64,000 nucleotides of DNA from Ignavibacteria bacterium (GTDB lineage Bacteria; Bacteroidota; Ignavibacteria; Tepidaquicellales; Tepidaquicellaceae): assembly GCA_016704345.1 (NCBI GenBank), contig JADJAH010000006.1, positions 124,001-188,000 of the forward strand, read 5' to 3'. Under the pieces are notes generated by a model that saw only the letters and a program-made list of their open reading frames with translations, was not told the DNA's origin and searched no databases. Of the stretch, positions 27,289 to 36,198 are shown piece by piece; position 1 is the stretch's first letter, and every line of letters begins with the position of its first letter. A program made the translations under genes and the position numbers.

Positions 27289-27831
27289 ATGAGCCCAAGG
27301 CACAGAAGACTTGTATCTGACTTTAGAAAGATGAAAGAAGAATTCTCAAATCATCCGTATATAAGTTTTGCGCATGATGATAACGAACTTCCTCCTCAGA
27401 GATATATTGTCAGCTTCAGGAACATCAAAGGTCTGCGTCTTGTGCAAAATGAAGATAAGAAGGAACTTGAGTTTTTGAATGACCACCGGTTTGAAATATA
27501 TTTGCATTCAGACTATCCGCGACTGAAGCCGCAATGTAACATGATCTCAGATATCTTCCATCCTAATTTCAGAATGGCATCACCAAATGATATTTGCATA
27601 GGAGATTATTGGGCATCAGGTGAAACGCTTGTTGATATAATTTATCAGATAGGTGAGATGATTATGTACCAGAGTTATAATGTTACAAGTCCGTTGAACG
27701 GAATTGCTGCAAAATGGGCTAAGGAAAACAAGGAGCTTTTTCCAATTGACAAGACCGGACTTCGACAGGGTGAAATTGATATTGATCTGCAGGATCTTCG
27801 TGAACAGAAAGACACTTTCAACATACTTTGA
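27289..27831 (+). CDS. Ubiquitin-conjugating enzyme E2-like (UBC fold) protein
   Basis: 180 residues with a recognisable UBC fold: strand FEIYLHSDYPRLKPQ corresponds to the E2 segment ending DYPFKPP, followed by DIFHPNF (H91-P92-N93) and a cysteine at C103 in DICIGDYW. That is where E2 enzymes hold the catalytic Cys, here two residues further from HPN than in UBC9 or UbcH5. The helix after it (TLVDIIYQIGEMI) and PLNGIAAKWAKEN match the E2 segments ISKVLLSIQSLL and PLNPEAAKLYKEN. The family accepts a ubiquitin-like protein from an E1 and transfers it. The JAMM protease gene lies 14 bp upstream and a gamma-carbonic anhydrase gene 4 bp downstream. Confidence 0.82.
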   Translation: MSPRHRRLVSDFRKMKEEFSNHPYISFAHDDNELPPQRYIVSFRNIKGLRLVQNEDKKELEFLNDHRFEIYLHSDYPRLKPQCNMISDIFHPNFRMASPNDICIGDYWASGETLVDIIYQIGEMIMYQSYNVTSPLNGIAAKWAKENKELFPIDKTGLRQGEIDIDLQDLREQKDTFNIL

Positions 27832-27835
27832 AGCT

Positions 27836-28369
27836 ATGCTGATACCATTCAAGGGACTATTTCCTGCTTTGGGAGAAGATGTTTTTATTGCAGAAAACGC
27901 TTCAGTCATTGGTGATGTCAATATTGGCAGTGAGTCAAACATTTGGTTTGGCGCAGTGATCAGAGGAGATGTTAATTTTGTCAGGATTGGAAGCAGGACA
28001 AATATTCAGGATGGTTGCGTGCTTCATGTATCGCTTGGAAAGCTATCGTTAAACATTGGAAATGAAGTAACAATAGGTCACAACGCTACTGTGCATGGGT
28101 GTACAATAGAAGACAGAGTATTGATCGGTATGGGCTCGGTTATTCTGGATAATTCTTATGTGAGCACAGGTTCAGTTATTGCTGCGGGTGCAGTTGTGAA
28201 GGAAGGTTTCCGTGTTCCGCCCGGTGTTCTTATTGGCGGTGTACCGGGAAAGATCATCAGAGATCTGACTGTAGCGGAGATAGCAGGAATAGTGGAGAGT
28301 TCAAGGCATTATGTGGAATTGTCAAAAATTTACTCGGGCCAATCTCAACTTATCCAAAGACAGAATTAA
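27836..28369 (+). CDS. Gamma-class carbonic anhydrase / YrdA-like hexapeptide protein
   Basis: 177 residues from the ATG at 27836, four bases after the E2-like stop; the frame opens earlier (27704), but that part overlaps the E2 gene. Left-handed beta-helix hexapeptide repeats (VIGDVNIGSESNIWFGAVIRGD) run through the protein and three zinc-ligand histidines are present, H64, H82 and H87, spaced as in gamma-carbonic anhydrase Cam. The proteins hydrate CO2 or serve as uncharacterised trimeric scaffolds (YrdA/PaaY). Tight spacing suggests co-transcription with the JAMM and E2-like genes. Confidence 0.9.
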   Translation: MLIPFKGLFPALGEDVFIAENASVIGDVNIGSESNIWFGAVIRGDVNFVRIGSRTNIQDGCVLHVSLGKLSLNIGNEVTIGHNATVHGCTIEDRVLIGMGSVILDNSYVSTGSVIAAGAVVKEGFRVPPGVLIGGVPGKIIRDLTVAEIAGIVESSRHYVELSKIYSGQSQLIQRQN

Positions 28370-28454
28370 TATTGAAAATGTTCATAGGTATTGATATTTT
28401 GATTCACCATTTTTGCCATGCAAGGCATAGGCATAATAATTCAAATTTATAAAT

Positions 28455-28874
28455 TTGGCCGGCGCAGGAATTTCCGAAGAAGATATAAAGAGCATTGAAG
28501 AGCTTTTCGGCAAGAGTTTTGACAATGTTGCAAACTGCAGATCTGTCAAACTTGACAATACCAGGACTAATGCGAAGATCAGCCTGGATATACTATCTGA
28601 AGAGAGCGGGACTTATCTAGTTTCAGTTTATACAAGCAATTCTCATTTGCAACTGCAAAATTGTTCCAGAGCAATTATCAGCAACATGCTTGAAGAAGTT
28701 ATTTTTGTTTCGGAGACTGATACACATATTTCAGGTCTGATAATTTCCAGGCAGGGTGACTGCTCAATGTATGCTGGTGTTGACCGTATTCTTCTGAGTA
28801 AAGATTTCACTGAGCTTAGTTCAGAAAAGCTTCTTGCTGCTGTTGCATTATCTGTAGCTGAATCCGGTGATTGA
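28455..28874 (+). CDS. Protein of unknown function in the JAMM-E2-YbeY-TopA run
   Basis: 139 residues from a TTG at 28455, no signal peptide, no transmembrane segment. A short acidic helical N-terminus (ISEEDIKSIEELFGKSF) is followed by an alternating alpha/beta sequence with three cysteines. I do not recognise a family, and it does not look like a ubiquitin-like protein (no C-terminal Gly-Gly). It lies 85 bp after the carbonic anhydrase gene and 37 bp before ybeY on the same strand, so it is probably part of the same transcript. Confidence 0.6.
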   Translation: MAGAGISEEDIKSIEELFGKSFDNVANCRSVKLDNTRTNAKISLDILSEESGTYLVSVYTSNSHLQLQNCSRAIISNMLEEVIFVSETDTHISGLIISRQGDCSMYAGVDRILLSKDFTELSSEKLLAAVALSVAESGD

Positions 28875-28911
28875 ATTCTCCAGCCTTTAGAATTATATTT
28901 CAAATTAGAAC

Positions 28912-29328
28912 TTGAAGCTTGATCTGATCTATACTGATAGTTTCCCAAAACACATCATAAAGAAAGGAATCTTAAGGAAGAAGATAAGGTTACTTTCGAA
29001 GGCAATAAGTTCAGGTGAGAGCGTTGAATTTGGTGAGATTGAAGTTGTATGTCTTGATGCCCCTGAAATCAGATCATTTAACAAGTTACATCTCGGACAT
29101 GATTATGAAACCGATATTATCACTTTTGATCTAACAGAAGATAAATTGATTGACGGCCAGTTGCTGATCTCATGGGAGAATGTAATGCAGAATTCAAGGA
29201 GATTTAAAACAGATTTTGAAAATGAATTATTGAGGGTAACTGTTCATGGCTTGCTTCATCTTGCCGGTTATGATGACCGGAATGAAAAGCAGAAGAAAGT
29301 CATGAGGAAAAAGAAAATGAATATTTAA
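28912..29328 (+). CDS. ybeY: Endoribonuclease YbeY (rRNA maturation factor)
   Basis: 138-residue YbeY (UPF0054), a zinc-dependent endoribonuclease for 16S rRNA 3' maturation and ribosome quality control. The core motif HGLLHLAGYDD keeps two of the zinc-binding histidines; the third position is Asp (GYDD, where the common form is GYDH), as in Bacteroidota homologues. TTG start. The end is odd: the frame closes with MRKKKMNI, while the -1 frame after the A5 run at 29308-29312 continues ENEYLKHHDNAGKSN, closer to the usual M..KE..YL ending. One missing A would explain this, as in argS. Confidence 0.9.
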   Translation: MKLDLIYTDSFPKHIIKKGILRKKIRLLSKAISSGESVEFGEIEVVCLDAPEIRSFNKLHLGHDYETDIITFDLTEDKLIDGQLLISWENVMQNSRRFKTDFENELLRVTVHGLLHLAGYDDRNEKQKKVMRKKKMNI

Positions 29329-29340
29329 AACATCACGACA

Positions 29341-29796
29341 ATGCAGGAAAAAGTAATTGAAATAATTGTGCTGATTCTCAACGAAATGAGAAACAGCAAA
29401 GGGCTCGAGGAAATTGACGTTAAGAGGCTTTCGAATGAAGGTTATACTGACGCCGAAATCAATACTGCATTTGCGTGGATCTTTTCAAAGATTGATTCGG
29501 GAGATGAGATCCTACATACACAGGAAGCAAGGACCAGCTCGCATAGAGTCTATCATCCTGTAGAAAAGAACATTCTGAAGAAAGATGCAATTGGCTATCT
29601 GATACAACTTAAAGAGCTCGGAATCCTGTCAGATACAGATGCGGAATCTGTTATTGACCGTCTGCTGTCAGCAGGCTATCAAAAAGCCGGAGCGGCTGAA
29701 GTTAAAATGATAGTTAGTTCAATGCTGTTTGATGCTGACAACAATTCAGATCTGAAAGGCAAATTACTTCTTCAGAATAATGACACGATACATTGA
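29341..29796 (+). CDS. smg: Smg/DUF494 family protein
   Basis: 151-residue protein of the Smg/DUF494 family, found next to topA in many bacteria, as here. The N-terminus (KVIEIIVLILNEM) and the pattern LSNEGYTDAEINTAFAWI match the family, which has two helical repeats; the second is seen in ELGILSDTDAESVIDRLLSAGY. Function is not established, although in Proteobacteria it sits between dprA and topA. ATG start; it lies 52 bp upstream of topA. Confidence 0.85.
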   Translation: MQEKVIEIIVLILNEMRNSKGLEEIDVKRLSNEGYTDAEINTAFAWIFSKIDSGDEILHTQEARTSSHRVYHPVEKNILKKDAIGYLIQLKELGILSDTDAESVIDRLLSAGYQKAGAAEVKMIVSSMLFDADNNSDLKGKLLLQNNDTIH

Positions 29797-29848
29797 AAGA
29801 GGTTATGAAAATTTTGAAACTAATCCTGTGACACATTAAACAAAGCAG

Positions 29849-32194
29849 ATGAAAGAAAAATCATTAGTCATTGTAGAATCGCCTTCAAAAGCGAAGACAA
29901 TAAACAAGTACCTTGGAAAAGATTTTGTTGTTCAGGCAACTATTGGTCATATAAAGGACCTCCCGAAAAGTAAGATAAATGTTGACATAGAAAATAATTT
30001 CGAGCCTACATTTCAGATAATACCAGGCAAGGAAAAGGTAATTGATTCACTCAGGAAGATCGCGAGTTCGTCGGGAAAGATATATATAGCGACTGACCCT
30101 GATCGTGAAGGAGAGGCAATTGCATCTGATATTGCAGACGAGATTGTAGTTGACAAAAGCAAATTGTACCGCGTTCTATTTAACGAGATCACAAAGACGG
30201 GCGTTCAGCAGGCAATGAATGCCGCAAGAAAAATAGATGAGAATCTTGTTCAGGCGCAAGTTGCCCGAAGGGTAATGGACAGGATACTTGGATACAAGGT
30301 AAGTCCGTTTCTCTGGAAGACATTTTATTTTGGACTTTCAGCGGGAAGAGTTCAGTCAGTTGCACTGAAGATCATTTGCGACAGGGAAGATGAAATAGAA
30401 AAATTCAATCCCAAAGAATATTGGTCAATCGAAGGACTGTTCTCAAAGCCTTCGGGAAAGAGCAGTTCATTCCGGGCAAAACTATACAAGATCAACGATG
30501 ATACTCTGCGCTTTGACGGTGAAAAACCCTGCATCCCGAATCTTGATGCTGCACACAAGATCCTTCAGGAACTTGAGAACAACAAATTCAGGATAACAGA
30601 GATCAATGTTAAGGAAGTAAAAAGGAATGCCCCGGCTCCATTTACTACCAGCGTACTTCAGCAAACCGCTTCATCAAGACTGGGATTCTCCCCAAAGAAA
30701 ACTATGATGCTTGCGCAGAAATTGTATGAAGGCATTGAAGGCAATGCAGAAGAGGGTCTTGTCGGGTTAATCACTTATATGCGAACAGATTCAACAAGAG
30801 TCGGCAAAGAAGCTTCAGATATTGCTCGCGAGTTTATCAAAAATAATTACTGTGCTGATTATATTCCCGGTGAGGCGAAGGTATTTAAAACAAAGAAAAA
30901 CACACAGGATGCACATGAGGCAATAAGACCAACCGATGTGAATCGCAAGCCGGAAGAAATGAAAAAACTTGGAAAGGATCTTCACGCACTTTATGATCTT
31001 ATCTGGAAAAGATTTGTAGCTTCGCAAATGTCTAACGCAGTTCTTGATCAGAAGACCGTCATCATAAAAGCAATTTCTCCAAGAGGCGAGAGGAATACTT
31101 ATCTTTTCAAGGCTACCGGCAGTGTGCTGAAGTTCAGCGGTTTTCTTAAAGTATATGAAGATGTAAAAGATGATACGACTGACAAGCCGGATACAATCGA
31201 GGATGATGAAGAAATAACGTTGATCCCGGCCGATCTGAATGTAGATGACATGCTCAAGGCAGTTTCATTAAATAAGGAACAGCATTTTACAAAGCCTCCT
31301 CCGCGGTATACTGAAAGCAGTCTTATTAAACAATTGGATAAGCTGGGCATCGGAAGGCCGAGTACTTTTGCAAGCATAGTATCTACTGTAATTGACAGGA
31401 AATATGTTGATGTTATTGAGAAGAAACTTCATGCTACAATTCTGGGCAGGACAGTAAACAAAATTCTCTCCAAACATTTTGAAGATGTGATCAATGTGAA
31501 CTTTACCGCAAAGATGGAGGAAGAACTTGATACTATAGCCAACGGAGAAAGTTCGTATCATAAAGTGATGAATGATTTCTATGATCCGTTCAGCAAAGAT
31601 CTGGCTCAGGCGGAGTCTATTGCAGTGGATATTAAGAAAGGACTCGTTGAATCAACAGATATCAGTTGCCCGGAATGCGGAGCCGAAACCGGTGCGAAGA
31701 TGCAGAAGAAGTGGAGCAGGAACGGACAGTTTCTTTCTTGTGAAAGATTCCCGAAATGTAAAGGAGCATTACCGCTCGTGGCACCTGATGAAAAAGAGAT
31801 CGAATCTGCCAAAGGAATGAAATGCGACAATTGCGGCGGAGACATGCTTCTTAGAGTGGGCCGGTTCGGAAAGTTTTACGGATGCATAAATTATCCGAAG
31901 TGCGATGGTATCAAACCGTTCACACTTGGTATCAAATGCCCTAAGTGCGGAGAAGGTGAAATACTCATGCGTAAGGCTAAGCAGGGAAGGTCATTTTACG
32001 GCTGTACTAAATATCCAAAATGTGATTTCATCAGTAATGCATTGCCGATAATGCAAGATTGCACGGAATGTGAAAGCAAATTCTTAGTTAAGAAATCAAC
32101 GAAGAAAGACGGAGATTTTCTTGAATGTCCGGTGTGCAAGGCAAGATATCCTATAATTGAAAACAAAGAAGAAAAAGAGGCAATTGCAGAATAA
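29849..32194 (+). CDS. topA: DNA topoisomerase I
   Basis: 781-residue type IA topoisomerase relaxing negative supercoils. The TOPRIM domain starts at the N-terminus (VIVESPSKAKTINKYLG) and has DPDREGEAIA; the active-site tyrosine is Y310 in TYMRTDSTR. The C-terminus carries three zinc-ribbon repeats of the topoisomerase C4 type (CPECG...CERFPKCKG, CDNCG...CINYPKCDG, CPKCG...CTKYPKCDF) plus a fourth short CxxC pair. Length and layout are normal. Confidence 0.97.
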   Translation: MKEKSLVIVESPSKAKTINKYLGKDFVVQATIGHIKDLPKSKINVDIENNFEPTFQIIPGKEKVIDSLRKIASSSGKIYIATDPDREGEAIASDIADEIVVDKSKLYRVLFNEITKTGVQQAMNAARKIDENLVQAQVARRVMDRILGYKVSPFLWKTFYFGLSAGRVQSVALKIICDREDEIEKFNPKEYWSIEGLFSKPSGKSSSFRAKLYKINDDTLRFDGEKPCIPNLDAAHKILQELENNKFRITEINVKEVKRNAPAPFTTSVLQQTASSRLGFSPKKTMMLAQKLYEGIEGNAEEGLVGLITYMRTDSTRVGKEASDIAREFIKNNYCADYIPGEAKVFKTKKNTQDAHEAIRPTDVNRKPEEMKKLGKDLHALYDLIWKRFVASQMSNAVLDQKTVIIKAISPRGERNTYLFKATGSVLKFSGFLKVYEDVKDDTTDKPDTIEDDEEITLIPADLNVDDMLKAVSLNKEQHFTKPPPRYTESSLIKQLDKLGIGRPSTFASIVSTVIDRKYVDVIEKKLHATILGRTVNKILSKHFEDVINVNFTAKMEEELDTIANGESSYHKVMNDFYDPFSKDLAQAESIAVDIKKGLVESTDISCPECGAETGAKMQKKWSRNGQFLSCERFPKCKGALPLVAPDEKEIESAKGMKCDNCGGDMLLRVGRFGKFYGCINYPKCDGIKPFTLGIKCPKCGEGEILMRKAKQGRSFYGCTKYPKCDFISNALPIMQDCTECESKFLVKKSTKKDGDFLECPVCKARYPIIENKEEKEAIAE

Positions 32195-32210
32195 CAGTAA
32201 TGAAAGCGAT

Positions 32211-33818
32211 ATGAACAGAAGAGAATTTATCAGTAATTCAGCGGCCGGTTGCTGCGGAGCAGTAATTGGCGGCAATATAATTGAGAATGCTTTCTCCGCC
32301 GGAATTATCACCGGGGATTCTTCATCATCCGATCTTGGAAATTTCTTAAACATGACACAGGATGACTTCAGAAAACTTGCCGATACGGCAATCTTCACAG
32401 CCGGGAAAAATGGAGCCGGATATTCTGACTTACGCATTTGCAGAAACAGGAATCAGTCAGTCTCAGCAAGAGAAGACAGAGTGCAGAATATCTCTGATAA
32501 CAGCAGTCTCGGATTTGGCGTAAGAGTTTTGGTGAATGGAACCTGGGGCTTTGCTTCAAGCCATTTGCTCAACGAAGATTCAATAGCAAAGATGAGCATC
32601 CTTGCATGTGAAATGGCAAAAGCAAATTCTATTCTTCAAAAAACTCCTGTAGAACTTGTGCACACACCTTCATACACGGATAGCTGGTCAACGCCGGTTA
32701 GGATCAATCCCTATTCGATTCCAATTTCAGAAAAGATCGAGCGTCTTCTTGAATTCAACAACATTGCAACCAAGCAGGGAGCAAATTTCTGTGACTCATT
32801 CATGTGGTTTATTAATGAATGGAAATTGTTCGCCTCTTCGGAAGGATCATTTATTGAACAGGATCTTTACAGAGCCTGGGTTCAGGCAAATCCCACTGTA
32901 ATTGACAAAGCCACCGGGGATTTTGGATCCCGCAAAACCTTGAATGCACCGATGAGTAAGGGATTTGAATATGTTAATGAGTATCCGTTCGAAGAAGATA
33001 TCAGAACTGCTGTTGATAATGCAAAGATGAAGTTGTCTGCGCCGTCAGTAACTGAGGGCAAGAGGGATTTGATTCTCCATCCCTCAAATCTTTGGCTGAC
33101 AATTCACGAATCATGCGGACATCCTACGGAACTCGACAGAGCACTGGGTTATGAAGCCAACTATGCCGGAACAAGCTTTATGACAACCGACAAACTTGGA
33201 AAGCTTCAATATGGATCTGAACTGATTAACATGGTAGCAGACAGAACTCAGGAGTTTGGACTTGCCACACGAGGTTATGATGACGACGGTGTTAAGACAA
33301 CCGAGTGGTCAATAATCAAGGACGGAGTATTTGTTGATTATCAAACAACAAGAGACCTTGCCCCGCTGATTGGAAATGATAAATCGTATGCTTGCGCTTA
33401 TGCCGACAACTGGAATAAATTTCCGATTCAAAGAATGCCAAACATTTCGCTGCAGCCCGGCAGGACAAAGAAATCGATTGATGATCTGATATCCGAAACG
33501 GAAGATGCAATTCTCATACTTGGCGATGGAAGCTGGAGCATTGATATGCAAAGATATAATTTCCAGTTCACGGGACAGGAATTTTGGGAAATAAAGAACG
33601 GCAAGAAAACAGGGATGCTCAAGGATGTTGCCTATCAGGGAAATACAATTGACTTCTGGAATTCATGCGATGCTCTCTGCAGTGAAGAAGAATATTTCCT
33701 GGGCGGCTCGTTGTTTTGCGGAAAAGGCGAGCCCGGACAAATTTCTCCCGTAAGCCATGGATCCGTGCCGGCAAGATTCAGACAAGTGAACATACTTAAC
33801 ACAAAATCCCAAATCTGA
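32211..33818 (+). CDS. tldD: TldD-type metalloprotease with Tat signal
   Basis: About 535 residues from the ATG at 32211. The frame is open from 32157, but the earlier start would overlap topA and hide a twin-arginine signal: MNRREFISNSAAGCCGAVIGG. The TldD zinc motif is intact as HESCGH (H299, E300, H304). TldD forms a heterodimeric protease with TldE; in E. coli they act in the cytosol on microcin B17 and CcdA. A Tat leader on the catalytic subunit is unusual and implies an exported folded complex. TldE follows 3 bp downstream. Confidence 0.88.
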   Translation: MNRREFISNSAAGCCGAVIGGNIIENAFSAGIITGDSSSSDLGNFLNMTQDDFRKLADTAIFTAGKNGAGYSDLRICRNRNQSVSAREDRVQNISDNSSLGFGVRVLVNGTWGFASSHLLNEDSIAKMSILACEMAKANSILQKTPVELVHTPSYTDSWSTPVRINPYSIPISEKIERLLEFNNIATKQGANFCDSFMWFINEWKLFASSEGSFIEQDLYRAWVQANPTVIDKATGDFGSRKTLNAPMSKGFEYVNEYPFEEDIRTAVDNAKMKLSAPSVTEGKRDLILHPSNLWLTIHESCGHPTELDRALGYEANYAGTSFMTTDKLGKLQYGSELINMVADRTQEFGLATRGYDDDGVKTTEWSIIKDGVFVDYQTTRDLAPLIGNDKSYACAYADNWNKFPIQRMPNISLQPGRTKKSIDDLISETEDAILILGDGSWSIDMQRYNFQFTGQEFWEIKNGKKTGMLKDVAYQGNTIDFWNSCDALCSEEEYFLGGSLFCGKGEPGQISPVSHGSVPARFRQVNILNTKSQI

Positions 33819-33821
33819 TAA

Positions 33822-35159
33822 ATGCTCTTAACCGATAAAGAAGCCAAAGAACTGATAAAGAAAGTACTGTCTTTTTCAAAAGCAGATTCTGCGGTTGTGA
33901 CAATCAAGGGCGGGAATTCTTCGAACATAAGGTTTGCCGGGAATTCCATTACAACATCCGGCTCCGGAGATAATTTGACGTTGGAGATAGTTTCAAATTT
34001 TAGTAAGAAATCCGGCAGTGCATCGAATACAACGCTGGAAGATTCACAAATTGAAGAAGTTGTCAGAAACTCCGAAGAAAATGCGAAGCTCTCACCGGAG
34101 AGCAAAGAATTCATGCTTCCGCTGAATAGCGGTCAGAGTTATCCTAAATCGAAGGAGTTCTTTGAATCTACTGCAAGTCTATCACCATCTGATATGGCTT
34201 CGTCTGTTTCTTATACTCTTAAGACAGCAGAGAAGAATGATTTAAGGTCAACCGGATATTTCGAAACTGATGAGGCATTTACCGCAATTGGAAATACAAA
34301 CGGTCTGTACGCATATCACGACAATACATTTGCAAGATTCGCAACAACAATGCGAACACAAGATGGAACCGGTTCAAGCAAGATTGACAGGTCATTTGCC
34401 GACATAGATAATCTTAAAATTAATGAACTCTCTGACCGACTTTCTGAGAGATCACTGCTTTCCCAAAATCCAAGGAGACTTGAGCCTGGAAAATACACTG
34501 CAATTCTCGATCACACTGCCGTATGCGATATAGTAACAGGGATGTTCGGATACATGGGAATGAGAAGCGCAGATGAAGGACGAAGCTTCTTCTCATTTAA
34601 CGGTAAGGGAAATAAAATCGGTGAGAAACTCTTTAGTGAAATGGTAAATATTCATTCTGATCCGTCTGATGCTTTGGCTCCTGCAAGACCATTTACAGAT
34701 TACGGCTTTCCGGTCAGCAATACGTCATGGATCAAAGACGGAGTTCTGCAGAATCTTCACACAAGCAGATACTGGGCAGAGAAGTCCGGAAGACAGCATG
34801 TGCCTTATCCGACAAATCTAATAATGCAAGGTTTGAATAAATCTGTTGAAGATCTCATAGCTTCAACGGAAAGGGGAGTATTTGTTACAAGATTCTGGTA
34901 CATCAGGTCAGTTGATCAGAAACAAATGCTGCTTACAGGACTAACACGTGACGGGGTATTTCTCATCGAAAACGGTAGGCTCGCTTATCCCGTGAATAAT
35001 TTCAGATTCAATGAATCGCCTGTCAATGTACTTGATAAGATCATTGATATGTCGTCTGCCGAAAAGGTTGTTGGAAGTGAAAACATAAACGCAAGAACAG
35101 TTGTGCCAGCCTTGAAAGTAAGAGACTTCAATTTTTCCACAATCTCGGATGCAGTGTGA
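33822..35159 (+). CDS. tldE: TldE/PmbA-like partner subunit
   Basis: 445 residues of the TldE/PmbA family, the non-catalytic partner of TldD. It lacks the HExxxH motif, as expected for TldE, and shares the C-terminal TldD/PmbA core (DHTAVCDIVTGMFGYMG; PARPFTDYGFPVSNTSW). It has no signal peptide of its own; if the complex is exported it would have to travel with Tat-targeted TldD. ATG start three bases after tldD. Confidence 0.85.
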   Translation: MLLTDKEAKELIKKVLSFSKADSAVVTIKGGNSSNIRFAGNSITTSGSGDNLTLEIVSNFSKKSGSASNTTLEDSQIEEVVRNSEENAKLSPESKEFMLPLNSGQSYPKSKEFFESTASLSPSDMASSVSYTLKTAEKNDLRSTGYFETDEAFTAIGNTNGLYAYHDNTFARFATTMRTQDGTGSSKIDRSFADIDNLKINELSDRLSERSLLSQNPRRLEPGKYTAILDHTAVCDIVTGMFGYMGMRSADEGRSFFSFNGKGNKIGEKLFSEMVNIHSDPSDALAPARPFTDYGFPVSNTSWIKDGVLQNLHTSRYWAEKSGRQHVPYPTNLIMQGLNKSVEDLIASTERGVFVTRFWYIRSVDQKQMLLTGLTRDGVFLIENGRLAYPVNNFRFNESPVNVLDKIIDMSSAEKVVGSENINARTVVPALKVRDFNFSTISDAV

Positions 35160-35161
35160 CA

Positions 35162-36085
35162 ATGGTGACTTCCGTAGAAGAAGGAATATCTGAATTTCTA
35201 GAACATCTCGCGGGCGCAAGAAAATTTTCCAACAACACGATAGTCTCATACAGAAATGACCTCAAACAATTTACAGAATTTTGCCGCAAAAGCTTTGACA
35301 AAAGTGAGGGAGAGTTCTCGCAACTCTCTGAAATCGACAAGGCGATCCTTAAATCTTTCGTAGCTGAAATTTCCGATCCATTCTCTTCATCAAGAACATT
35401 ATCCAAAAAATCTTTATCCAGAAAGATCTCTTCTTTAAAATCACTCTTTAAGTTTCTTGCTTTGAGAGGTTACGTGAAGAAAAACTTTGCCGCGTCTTTG
35501 TCGTTTCCCAAAGTTCCAAAGAAGCTTCCTCAATATCTGAGCAAAGGTGAAGTAGAAGATCTTCTCGGAATGAAGCATGTTACCGAAGTGGCTGTGCTTG
35601 ACAAGGCAATAATAGAACTGTTTTATTCCACGGGAATACGGCTTTCAGAGCTGATCAATCTAAAGTTTGGAAATGTGGATTTCAAATCGGGAACGATAAA
35701 AGTATTTGGCAAGGGTTCAAAAGAAAGAATAGTTCCGTTTGGAAGTCATGCAAAGGAAGCAATGAAGAGCTACTTGCAGATACGGGAAATTTGCAATGTT
35801 AACAAATCTGAAATGTTTTTTCTCGACAATGCCGGCAAGAAACTTTATCCGATGAAAGTGCAGAGAATGATAAGGAAAGATCTCTCCATCGTATCAGAGA
35901 TCAGTAAGAAGTCACCTCATGTTTTGCGTCATTCTTTTGCTACACATCTTCTCGACAATGGCGCCGACATTAGAGCAGTTAAAGAATTGCTTGGACATGA
36001 AAGCCTTTCCACGACTCAGGTTTACACACACCTTACAACGGAGAAACTAAAGAAGTCGTACAAGCAAGCACACCCAAGAGCGTGA
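35162..36085 (+). CDS. XerC/XerD-type tyrosine recombinase
   Basis: About 307 residues from the ATG at 35162; a GTG at 35156 overlapping the tldE stop is also possible. An N-terminal SAM-like core-binding domain precedes the catalytic domain with all expected residues: R160 (TGIRLSEL), K184 (GKGSKER), H253-x-x-R256 (HVLR), H279 (LGHESL) and nucleophile Y288 (TQVYTH). The Xer proteins resolve chromosome dimers at dif. A housekeeping XerC or XerD fits the length and position; the two cannot be separated here. The TGA stop is 5 bp from a heptanucleotide tract. Confidence 0.9.
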   Translation: MVTSVEEGISEFLEHLAGARKFSNNTIVSYRNDLKQFTEFCRKSFDKSEGEFSQLSEIDKAILKSFVAEISDPFSSSRTLSKKSLSRKISSLKSLFKFLALRGYVKKNFAASLSFPKVPKKLPQYLSKGEVEDLLGMKHVTEVAVLDKAIIELFYSTGIRLSELINLKFGNVDFKSGTIKVFGKGSKERIVPFGSHAKEAMKSYLQIREICNVNKSEMFFLDNAGKKLYPMKVQRMIRKDLSIVSEISKKSPHVLRHSFATHLLDNGADIRAVKELLGHESLSTTQVYTHLTTEKLKKSYKQAHPRA

Positions 36086-36090
36086 AAGTC

Positions 36091-36125
36091 AATTAGGAAT
36101 TAAGAATTAAGAATTATGAATTAAG
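36091..36125 (+). repeat. Heptanucleotide tract after the Xer recombinase gene
   Basis: Five units of GAATTAA/GAATTAG type starting 6 bp after the recombinase stop codon. The plus-strand sequence is complementary to the tract at 36199-36255, so the two can form a long, interrupted hairpin across the spacer between two convergent genes. Confidence 0.85.
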
Positions 36126-36198
36126 TTGCAGTTGCATCCATAGATTGGTGTACGGGTTTTGATATATTATATTTGGCAAATATGATTCTTAAATTTTC

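Noticed and set aside
26056..29849. Looked for an E1 (ThiF/MoeB-like) or a Gly-Gly ending ubiquitin-like gene near the E2-like gene
   Set aside because: No Rossmann-type E1 motif or GG-terminated small frame is present on either strand in this stretch.
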